Below, in pieces: positions 1-5,845 of a DNA stretch of 5,845 nucleotides. Position 1 is the stretch's first letter. Every line of letters starts with the position of its first letter. A program made the position numbers and the translations under genes. The notes under the pieces were generated by a model. The model saw only the letters and a program-made list of their open reading frames with translations. It had not been told where the DNA came from and searched no databases. Origin of the DNA: Bacteroidales bacterium (GTDB lineage Bacteria; Bacteroidota; Bacteroidia; Bacteroidales; WCHB1-69); NCBI GenBank assembly GCA_012838875.1, contig DUOL01000132.1:1-5845 (forward strand), written 5' to 3'.

Positions 1-2478
1 CGTAATGAAACTTAACTGATAACCCTCTTCACGTTTTGTAATTTTAGCTTTATTGTCATCTTTTTCGCGTCTTTCTTCAAGTTGTTTCAGTACTTCTTCC
101 GCACGTTTCAACACTTGGTAGGGCATACCTGCCATTCTGGCAACATGAATACCAAAACTATGTTCGCTACCGCCCGGTTCTAACTTTCTAAGAAATAAGA
201 TTTTATTATTAATCTCTTTAACGGAAACATGGAAATTTTTAATTCGTTGGAACTGTTCGGTCATTTCATTAAGCTCGTGATAGTGCGTAGCAAAGAGCAC
301 TTTCGCTTTAAACAGTTTATGTTCATGAAGATATTCGGCAATAGACCATGCGATGGAAACGCCGTCATAGGTGCTTGTTCCACGACCGATTTCGTCTAAT
401 AAGATTAAACTTCGGTCGGAAATATTATTTAAAATACTCGCCGTCTCGTTCATCTCTACCATAAATGTGGATTCGCCCGTAGAGATATTATCGGAAGCTC
501 CTACGCGGGTAAATATTTTATCTACGATTCCAATTTCAGCACTTTCTGCGGGTACGAAACAGCCCATCTGTGCCATTAAAACTATCAGTGCGGTTTGTCG
601 AAGCAACGCCGACTTTCCACTCATATTGGGTCCCGTTATGATAATAATTTGTTGATTCGTATTATCTAAATAGATGTCATTGGCAATATATTTTTCCCCT
701 AACGGCAAGTGTTTTTCAATTACCGGATGTCTTCCGTTTTTAATTTTAATAATGTGATTATCAAGTATTTGCGGCTTGACATAACAGTTTTCTAACGAAA
801 CACGTGAAAAACAAAGCAGTACGTCTAACTTCGCAATGAGTTGGGCATTTATCTGAATTAAATCAATATAATCGAGCGTTGAAAATATTAACTCCTCATA
901 TAGTTTCTCCTCTATAGCGCTGATTTTATCTTCGGCACCTAAGATTTGTGTTTCTATATCTTTTAGTTCTTGTGTAATGTAGCGTTCTCCGTTGGTCAAT
1001 GTCTGTTTCCTAATCCAATCGGCAGGGACACGGTCTTTATGTGTGTTCGTAACTTCCAAATAGTATCCGAAAACATTATTAAATCCTATTTTTAACGAAG
1101 TGATTCCTGTTTTAGCCGCTTCTTCTTGTTGAATTTTCGATAAAATGTCTTTACTGTTTTGTGACAAATTTAAAAGCTCATCAAGCTCATCATCAACCCC
1201 TTTATTAAAGACCCTTCCTTTGTTCAGCATTGTTGGTGCCTCTTCGGAAATTTCTTTTTCAATTTTGGAACTAAGCGTTATACAGGGATTAAGCTGCTCG
1301 CCGATTTTCGTTAAAGAACTGTGATTAAGCGATTCACACCATTTTTTCACCTTTTCGACATGGCGAAGCGAACGAGCTAACTGCAACATTTCGCGGGGAT
1401 TTATCTTTGAAGTTGCAATTTTAGACGCTAACCGTTCTAAATCACCGATATTCTTTATAATACCAACCAGCTCTTCACTTAACTCATCATTTTCGACTAA
1501 AAATTTAACGATAGCGAGCCGTTCATCAATCATCACCTTGTTTTTCAAGGGCAACAAAATCCATTTACGGAGCATTCGCCCACCCATAGGCGTTAGCGTT
1601 TTATCCAAAATGTCGAGGAGGGTAAAAGCGTTTTCGTTAGGTGATTGCAACAACTCTAAATTACGAATAGTAAACCTATCAAGCCAAACATAATGTTCTT
1701 CTTCAATTCTACTGATTTTACTAACATGTTTTATTTTATGGTGTTGCGTTTCATATAGGTAGTGCAGCGCAGCGCCTGCGGCAATGAGCCCTTTCCCTAA
1801 CATTTCAACGCCGAATCCCTTCAAAGATGTAGTTTGAAAATGTTTTAATAAAATATCGGTCGTATACTCTTCCGTAAACACCCAATCTTCAAAAGTCGTA
1901 AATAGCGACTTATCACCAAACTTTTCTTTAAAAGCGGTTATTTTATTTTTTTGAATAATGATTTCAGCAGATTTGAAATTAAGCAGTAGCTTGTCGATAT
2001 ACTCACAATTTCCTTCGGCTACATAAAATTCGCCGGTAGAGATGTCCAGAAAAGCAATACCGCTACTATGCTCATCGTAATGAACAGAGGCTAAAAAGTT
2101 ATTCTCTTTTTGCGATAATATATGGTCATTGATAGAAACGCCCGGTGTAACGAGTTCGGTTATCCCTCTTTTAACGATGGTCTTTGCTAATTTCGGATTT
2201 TCAAGTTGGTCGCAAATAGCTACGCGATAACCTGCTTTCACTAATTTAGGAAGGTAGGTCTCTATCGCATGATGTGGAAATCCGGCTAAATCAACATGAG
2301 AGGCGGCTCCGTTCGCTCTCTTCGTCAATACGATTCCCAAAATTTGAGACGCCTTCACGGCATCTTCCCCGAAAGTTTCGTAAAAATCCCCAACACGAAA
2401 CAATAGAATAGCGTCAGGGTGTTTCGCCTTGAACTTATTGTATTGTTTCATTAAGGGAGTTTCTGCAACTTTAATCAT
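1..2478 (-). CDS. mutS: DNA mismatch repair protein MutS (C-terminus cut by window edge)
   Basis: MutS binds mismatches and small loops in newly made DNA and, with ATP, recruits MutL to start strand repair. The frame is open for 826 codons with no internal stop. The ATG at 2476-2478 is the first possible start, because an in-frame TAG lies three codons upstream (2485-2487). Visible in order: the mismatch-reading Phe-x-Glu in GDFYETF (F32, E34), which matches E. coli F36/E38; connector, lever and clamp regions (about residues 125-560); Walker A GPNMSGKS (616-623); Walker B with D695-E696 followed by IGRGTST; and THYHEL with H732 in the ATPase domain. The last visible residues include QLSFI (821-825), which fits the beta-clamp binding pentapeptide and lies where E. 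coli MutS has its own. Relatives in the phylum run to about 860-880 residues, so some 40-50 are missing. The family assignment is essentially certain. Confidence 0.98.
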   Translation of the reverse strand, partial: MIKVAETPLMKQYNKFKAKHPDAILLFRVGDFYETFGEDAVKASQILGIVLTKRANGAASHVDLAGFPHHAIETYLPKLVKAGYRVAICDQLENPKLAKTIVKRGITELVTPGVSINDHILSQKENNFLASVHYDEHSSGIAFLDISTGEFYVAEGNCEYIDKLLLNFKSAEIIIQKNKITAFKEKFGDKSLFTTFEDWVFTEEYTTDILLKHFQTTSLKGFGVEMLGKGLIAAGAALHYLYETQHHKIKHVSKISRIEEEHYVWLDRFTIRNLELLQSPNENAFTLLDILDKTLTPMGGRMLRKWILLPLKNKVMIDERLAIVKFLVENDELSEELVGIIKNIGDLERLASKIATSKINPREMLQLARSLRHVEKVKKWCESLNHSSLTKIGEQLNPCITLSSKIEKEISEEAPTMLNKGRVFNKGVDDELDELLNLSQNSKDILSKIQQEEAAKTGITSLKIGFNNVFGYYLEVTNTHKDRVPADWIRKQTLTNGERYITQELKDIETQILGAEDKISAIEEKLYEELIFSTLDYIDLIQINAQLIAKLDVLLCFSRVSLENCYVKPQILDNHIIKIKNGRHPVIEKHLPLGEKYIANDIYLDNTNQQIIIITGPNMSGKSALLRQTALIVLMAQMGCFVPAESAEIGIVDKIFTRVGASDNISTGESTFMVEMNETASILNNISDRSLILLDEIGRGTSTYDGVSIAWSIAEYLHEHKLFKAKVLFATHYHELNEMTEQFQRIKNFHVSVKEINNKILFLRKLEPGGSEHSFGIHVARMAGMPYQVLKRAEEVLKQLEERREKDDNKAKITKREEGYQLSFIT

Positions 2479-2513
2479 CGTGAGCTAAAATTTTAAATGC
2501 TCTTCATTTGTTG

Positions 2514-2521
2514 CAAAAATA
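2514..2521 (-). promoter_or_regulatory. Candidate -7 box for mutS (TATTTTTG)
   Basis: Read on the minus strand this is TATTTTTG, matching the Bacteroidota -7 consensus TAnnTTTG. It ends 35 bases before the mutS ATG, leaving a leader of about 30 bases. No convincing -33 TTTG lies at the usual distance, so it may be weak or a chance match in AT-rich DNA. If real, mutS is transcribed from its own promoter in the 76-base gap as well as, or instead of, from the gene upstream. Confidence 0.45.
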
Positions 2522-2554
2522 ATGAAAATAACAATGAATATTCTCTTGTTTTAA

Positions 2555-3487
2555 CTATTTCAACTCAAAAAATGTTTCTCCAAGATATCCTTCATCAGTA
2601 AAAAACTGAACCGTATATACCCCTTTAATAGCTTTATCTTTTGGGGGTAATTCCCAATATAACGTTATATTTTCGGCTTTATTCTTGTAATCTATAGTCG
2701 CTTTAGCAGTATATTGCAACTGTTTATCTTCATTCATAAAAGTGTAAAAATCCTCTTTGCCGGGTGTAAGCACGCGTCCCGTACCGGGTATGGAAATTCG
2801 GCAATATACGTTAATCGTACTCGGTTCACGTAACATATTTTCGGCTATGATAAGAGAAGTTTTAAACTTTTTAACTTTGGAAGCCTTTTCAGTAACAATC
2901 TCCGCATTATTGCGATTTTTATAATAAACGGCACGAGCGTAAAAATTGTAAGCTGTTAAGACAGAGGCTAATTCTATCTTTTCCTGTAACTCTTCGTTGC
3001 TCTTTTCCGTAGCAATTTTCTCCTCTTTTGTCTGCTCTAATTTCTCTTTAATTTGCACGTTCTCCTCCTTTAAAACTTTATTTTCCGTATATAACATGTC
3101 CATTTCAGTTATATATTCCTGTGCAATTTTTTGAAGGCGCTCTAACTGTTTTTTAATTTTACGATAATCAGCTTGCGAAGCAATCAATTTTTTAATTTCC
3201 GCCGCATTTGCTAAGATAACACTGTCTTTCTCACTCAATTGTTCGGAAAATTCAATATTTTCGGCTTTAATCTTCTCGTGTGCCGCCATTAAAGAATCAA
3301 GTTCCGCTTCTAAATTCTCTTTAACAAGTTCGGATTTAATAAATTCCTTGTTGTAAATAGGCTTAGCAAAAAATCCGAAATAGAGTGTAGTTCCTAAAAA
3401 GAGAACTGTTAAAATTGCTAAAAGAATGACCCATTTTTTTAAAGGATTATTTTGTTTTTTTTCGTGTTGTGAATTTAACGTTTCCAT
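2555..3487 (-). CDS. Unrecognised membrane-anchored coiled-coil protein, 310 aa
   Basis: No assured function. From the ATG at 3485-3487 the protein has a short Lys-rich cytoplasmic tail (KKQNNPLKK, 10-18), one hydrophobic membrane segment (about 19-40), a Glu/Lys-rich heptad-like stretch (about 46-172) typical of a long coiled coil, and a C-terminal domain (about 173-310) with alternating hydrophobic strands ending in GETFFELK. The positive-inside rule places the coiled coil and C-terminal domain in the periplasm. From memory, the C-terminal pattern (IAEN, then a YKNK-like strand, then GxYxVxxF) resembles hypothetical proteins common in Bacteroidota, sometimes mislabelled as chromosome-partitioning proteins. 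I could not verify that. An in-frame TTG at 3524-3526 would add 13 residues, but it sits inside the likely -7 box, so ATG is preferred. It lies 76 bases upstream of mutS on the same strand. A structural or envelope-tethering role is a guess. Confidence 0.85.
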   Translation of the reverse strand: METLNSQHEKKQNNPLKKWVILLAILTVLFLGTTLYFGFFAKPIYNKEFIKSELVKENLEAELDSLMAAHEKIKAENIEFSEQLSEKDSVILANAAEIKKLIASQADYRKIKKQLERLQKIAQEYITEMDMLYTENKVLKEENVQIKEKLEQTKEEKIATEKSNEELQEKIELASVLTAYNFYARAVYYKNRNNAEIVTEKASKVKKFKTSLIIAENMLREPSTINVYCRISIPGTGRVLTPGKEDFYTFMNEDKQLQYTAKATIDYKNKAENITLYWELPPKDKAIKGVYTVQFFTDEGYLGETFFELK

Positions 3488-3497
3488 AAAATTTTTA

Positions 3498-3505
3498 TAC
3501 TTTTG
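3498..3505 (+). promoter_or_regulatory. Candidate -7 box for comF (TACTTTTG)
   Basis: TACTTTTG fits the Bacteroidota -7 consensus TAnnTTTG and ends 36 bases before the comF ATG. I see no good -33 TTTG at 17-23 bases upstream; the nearest TTG (3467-3469) is about 28 bases away. It is read towards the right, facing the minus-strand promoter at 3524-3556. Confidence 0.5.
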
Positions 3506-3523
3506 TTTTCTAACTTTAAACTG

Positions 3524-3556
3524 CAAAATTACTAAATTATTATGATTATGATCAAA
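3524..3556 (-). promoter_or_regulatory. Candidate promoter of the coiled-coil gene (-33 TTTG, -7 TAATTTTG)
   Basis: On the minus strand, TTTG (3553-3556) and TAATTTTG (3524-3531) are separated by 21 bases, matching the two-part Bacteroidota sigma-A promoter TTTG...TAnnTTTG. The -7 box ends 36 bases before the ATG at 3487. The -33 element falls inside the first codons of comF on the other strand. This is the best promoter in the window because both elements are present, and it argues against the TTG start at 3526. Confidence 0.6.
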
Positions 3557-4246
3557 ATTGTTAACGCTTTTAAAAACCTTATTTCCCTTTTTTATCCGTA
3601 CTCTTGCGTCGCATGTGGGAACGTTTTACAACAAAATGAGCAATCGTTATGCGTAAATTGTCTTTTGCACCTTCCTGAAACAAATTATCATTTAGAAAAA
3701 GAGAATCCCTTACAACTAATTTTTCGAGGACGAGTCCCTATTGAAAATATTTCAGCATTTTTATTCTATAAAAAAGTAAATCAAGTACAAAGAATTTTGC
3801 ATAGCTTGAAATATAATGGAAATCAGGAGATTGGAGAATTTTTAGGATATTATTATGGGCAACAATTAATTCAACAGCCCGATTATCAAAATATTGATTG
3901 CGTTATTCCGATTCCATTACACTATAAAAAATTAAAATTACGAGGCTATAATCAGAGTGAGGCTATTGCTAAGGGACTAGGAAAAGCTATGAAAATACCT
4001 GTTTATACGGATGTTCTTATACGAAATACTTATACGGATACACAAACTAAAAAAAGTAGATTTAGTCGATGGAAAAATGTAGAGCACGTTTTTGAGGTAC
4101 AAAACGCAGAACCTATTTTTAATAAACATGTCTTAATTTGCGATGATGTATTAACTACCGGAGCCACGTTGGAAGCGGGCATCTCCAAATTACTGGAAAA
4201 TAACATTTCAAAAATAAGCGTTGTAACCTTAGCGGTGGCTCATTAA
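3542..4246 (+). CDS. comF: ComF family phosphoribosyltransferase-like protein
   Basis: 234 residues, a usual length for the family. The N-terminus has a four-cysteine zinc-finger-like motif, C22xxC25 and C37xxC40. The rest is a type I phosphoribosyltransferase fold: LKYNG (89-93), the family signature VIPIPLH (121-127) and RGYNQ (134-138), and the PRPP-binding loop C-D-D-V-L-T-T-G-A-T (200-209) with both acidic residues D201 and D202 intact. ComF proteins are linked to DNA uptake in naturally competent bacteria (ComFC of Bacillus, GntX/YhgH in enterics), but they occur widely in non-competent species and their substrate is not settled. Two ATGs lie two codons apart (3542 and 3548), so the protein may start at residue 1 or 3. 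Hand counting gives about 33% GC, against about 40% in sampled parts of the next gene. The family call is firm; the biological role is not. Confidence 0.93.
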   Translation: MIMIKIVNAFKNLISLFYPYSCVACGNVLQQNEQSLCVNCLLHLPETNYHLEKENPLQLIFRGRVPIENISAFLFYKKVNQVQRILHSLKYNGNQEIGEFLGYYYGQQLIQQPDYQNIDCVIPIPLHYKKLKLRGYNQSEAIAKGLGKAMKIPVYTDVLIRNTYTDTQTKKSRFSRWKNVEHVFEVQNAEPIFNKHVLICDDVLTTGATLEAGISKLLENNISKISVVTLAVAH

Positions 4247-4252
4247 AAAATG

Positions 4253-4260
4253 TACCTTTG
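4253..4260 (+). promoter_or_regulatory. Candidate -7 box for the beta-CASP gene (TACCTTTG)
   Basis: TACCTTTG, followed by C, is a close match to the Bacteroidota -7 box TAnnTTTG. It starts six bases after the comF stop codon and ends 24 bases before the next ATG (4285). There is no clear -33 TTTG at the right spacing inside the end of comF. It suggests that the beta-CASP gene and the acetyltransferase gene after it form their own transcription unit. Confidence 0.55.
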
Positions 4261-4284
4261 CAATAATAAAATAAATAGAAAATA

Positions 4285-5685
4285 ATGAAAATAGAATTCT
4301 TAGGAGCTACTACGGAAGTTACGGGCAGTAAATTTCTGTTAACAACAATAAAAGGGAAAAAAATCTTACTTGATTGCGGAATGTATCAAGGGAAAGGACT
4401 TGAAACCGACAGTATGAATAGAGATTTAGGTTTTAATCCGACAGAAATAGATTTTTTACTCTTATCGCACGCTCACATTGACCATTCGGGATTGATTCCT
4501 TACATTTATAAGTTAGGATTTCGTGGCACAATCTTTTGTACGCCGGCCACGCGTGATTTGTGCTCCATTATGCTTCTCGATTCAGGAAAAATTCAAGAGG
4601 TTGATACCATACAATTTAATAAAAAAAGACAACGGCAGGGCTTGCCCCCGGTTGAGCCGCTCTACACGATGAAAGACGCCGCTTCGTGTATGCACCTCTT
4701 TGTTAGCGTACCTTATAATCTCATGTTTTCTATCACTCCCGATTTTGCTTTTCAATTTGTCGACACAGGACACATGCTTGGCAGTAGTGCTATTTATATG
4801 AAATTTAAAGAGAAACGAAAAACGAAAACGCTTTGTTATACCGGCGATATCGGTCGATATAATAAGAAGATTCTTCCAGACCCGAACCCTTTCCCGCAAG
4901 CCGACTACATTATTACCGAATCAACCTACGGAGATAGATTGCATACTACGCTGGATAAAGCCGAAGAAAACCTCTTTTTGATTGTTCACGACGCATGCGC
5001 AAAACGTAAAGGAAAGTTGATTATCCCCTCCTTTGCAATTGGAAGGACACAAGAAATTGTCTATGCCCTACATCGTCTCAAATTGTCGAATGCCTTGCCG
5101 GATATTGATATCTTTGTAGATAGCCCCTTAGCCGTTTCAGCTACTGACATCTATCGACTTCATACAGACTGTTTTAATGAAGATATGCAAGATTTTATTA
5201 CGAAATCGAACGACCCGTTCGGGTTTGAAAATCTACACTATATTCGCACGATTGATGACTCAAAACATCTCAACACTTACAATCGTCCTTGCATTATCAT
5301 TTCCGCTTCGGGCATGATGGAGGCCGGGCGAGTAAAACATCATTTGGCTAACAATATCGAAAATCCAAGAACGACAATCCTTTGTGTTGGTTATTGTTCA
5401 CCGCGAACGCTCGGAGCACGTATTATGCGGGGCGACAAAGAGGTCTCGATTTTTGGCACAAAATATAAAGTTAAAGCTACCCTGGAACGTATTGATGCCT
5501 TTTCCGGACACGGCGACTATCAAGAGATGATACAATATTTATCGTCTCAAAATAAGAAAAAGGTTAAGAATGTTTTTATTGTTCACGGTGAAGATGAATC
5601 GCGGGTGAAATATTCCGAACATCTACAAAATGCCGGCTTTAATAAAATAACGATTCCCCTTTTTAAAGAAGCTATAGAAATATAA
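4285..5685 (+). CDS. MBL-fold/beta-CASP ribonuclease, CPSF73-like, with RMMBL C-terminus
   Basis: 466 residues, predicted cytoplasmic zinc-dependent RNA nuclease. All metal-binding motifs are present in order: HAHIDH (H62, H64, D66, H67), DTGHMLGS (H163) and YTGDIGR (D188). The inserted beta-CASP domain is shown by motif A, ITESTYGDR (E212), and by SASGMMEAGR (340-349) followed by HHL. The C-terminal RNA-metabolising part carries motif B, FSGHGD (H409), and motif C, IVHGE (H434). This arrangement matches the bacterial relatives of eukaryotic CPSF73/Int11, such as TTHA0252 of Thermus, rather than RNase J, and there are no KH domains as in archaeal aCPSF1. An active enzyme is expected because no catalytic residue is missing. 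The physiological RNA targets in Bacteroidota are unknown. The ATG at 4285 follows a good -7 box by 24 bases; the next gene starts four bases after the stop. Confidence 0.95.
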   Translation: MKIEFLGATTEVTGSKFLLTTIKGKKILLDCGMYQGKGLETDSMNRDLGFNPTEIDFLLLSHAHIDHSGLIPYIYKLGFRGTIFCTPATRDLCSIMLLDSGKIQEVDTIQFNKKRQRQGLPPVEPLYTMKDAASCMHLFVSVPYNLMFSITPDFAFQFVDTGHMLGSSAIYMKFKEKRKTKTLCYTGDIGRYNKKILPDPNPFPQADYIITESTYGDRLHTTLDKAEENLFLIVHDACAKRKGKLIIPSFAIGRTQEIVYALHRLKLSNALPDIDIFVDSPLAVSATDIYRLHTDCFNEDMQDFITKSNDPFGFENLHYIRTIDDSKHLNTYNRPCIIISASGMMEAGRVKHHLANNIENPRTTILCVGYCSPRTLGARIMRGDKEVSIFGTKYKVKATLERIDAFSGHGDYQEMIQYLSSQNKKKVKNVFIVHGEDESRVKYSEHLQNAGFNKITIPLFKEAIEI

Positions 5686-5689
5686 AAAT

Positions 5690-5845
5690 ATGAAAAATTC
5701 GGGTTATTTTGTTCATGAAACAGCTTGTGTCGATGCTCCTTGTCAAATCGGAAACGGCACGAAAATATGGCACTTTTCACATATAATGCCCAATGCCTCT
5801 ATCGGAAACAATTGTAACATCGGACAAAATGTCTTTATTGCCTCC
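5690..5845 (+). CDS. wbpD: WbpD/WlbB-type sugar N-acetyltransferase (N-terminal 52 residues only)
   Basis: The window ends after 52 codons in an open frame. The visible part is a left-handed beta-helix made of hexapeptide repeats: IGNGTKIWHFSHI (20-32), ASIGNN (37-41) and NIGQNVFI (43-50). The opening YFVHETACVD together with KIWHFSHI and GQNVFI is the usual start of the WbpD/WlbB group. These enzymes transfer acetyl from acetyl-CoA to the 3-amino group of UDP-2-acetamido-3-amino-2,3-dideoxyglucuronate, making the diacetylated sugar nucleotide used in O-antigen or related surface glycans. Full-length members have about 190-200 residues, so most of the protein, including the active-site region, is outside the window. 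The ATG lies four bases after the beta-CASP stop, so co-transcription is likely. Another LbH acyltransferase with different sugar specificity remains possible. Confidence 0.8.
   Translation, partial: MKNSGYFVHETACVDAPCQIGNGTKIWHFSHIMPNASIGNNCNIGQNVFIAS

Noticed and set aside
371..655. Open frame of 94 codons on the plus strand
   Set aside because: It lies antisense to the MutS ATPase domain, across the Walker A and Walker B codons. The minus-strand reading is unmistakably MutS, and the plus-strand translation looks like no protein family.
2479..2554. Possible terminator or small RNA between the coiled-coil gene and mutS
   Set aside because: I see no GC-rich inverted repeat followed by a T-run on the minus strand, only AT-rich sequence with one promoter-like box.
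3542..4246. Calling comF proof of natural competence
   Set aside because: ComF-type phosphoribosyltransferases are found in many bacteria not known to take up DNA, and no other competence gene is present in the window.
4247..4284. Possible terminator after comF
   Set aside because: The 38 bases have no stem-forming inverted repeat. The A-runs alone are normal for this AT-rich DNA.
4582..4899. Open frame of 105 codons on the minus strand
   Set aside because: It is antisense to the beta-CASP nuclease gene, whose plus-strand frame carries all the expected motifs. Its own translation shows no domain or signal.
5583..5780. Open frame of 65 codons on the minus strand
   Set aside because: It covers the end of the beta-CASP gene (including motif C) and the start of the acetyltransferase gene on the other strand, both of which have clear family motifs.
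1..5845. Anti-phage system, mobile element, CRISPR array or toxin-antitoxin pair
   Set aside because: All coding space is taken by housekeeping-type genes plus one coiled-coil membrane protein. I found no transposase, integrase, spaced repeats or small paired genes. The presence of MutS and a beta-CASP nuclease is not evidence of a defence locus.

Overview
The window looks like ordinary chromosomal DNA from a member of the Bacteroidota. Three things point there. The MutS sequence has the wording typical of that phylum. All four complete upstream regions carry a TAnnTTTG box, the -7 element of Bacteroidota sigma-A promoters. Start codons lack clear Shine-Dalgarno sequences. Base composition is AT-rich (hand counts of sampled stretches about 33-40% GC). 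The class within the phylum cannot be settled from this window.

Layout, left to right. Positions 1-2478 (minus strand) hold nearly all of mutS, cut by the window edge about 40-50 residues before its usual end. Upstream of it on the same strand, 2555-3487 encodes an unrecognised 310-residue protein with an N-terminal membrane anchor, a long coiled coil and a C-terminal beta-rich domain. A short intergenic stretch (3488-3541) carries two promoter-like boxes facing each other, one for the coiled-coil gene and one for the plus-strand gene at 3542-4246, a ComF-family phosphoribosyltransferase. After 38 bases, 4285-5685 encodes a CPSF73-type metallo-beta-lactamase/beta-CASP ribonuclease. Four bases later begins a left-handed beta-helix N-acetyltransferase of the WbpD/WlbB type, cut by the right edge after 52 codons.

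The genes do not form one pathway. MutS is mismatch repair; ComF proteins are loosely linked to DNA uptake or recombination; the beta-CASP protein belongs to RNA processing; the acetyltransferase belongs to nucleotide-sugar synthesis for surface polysaccharide. The only tight pairing is beta-CASP gene to acetyltransferase gene. I found no tRNA, rRNA, CRISPR array, insertion sequence, clear terminator or long repeat, and no stretch over 300 bases lacks a gene. I see no convincing new biological system. The points most worth checking are the coiled-coil membrane protein of unknown role, the face-to-face promoters and the close pairing at the right end.
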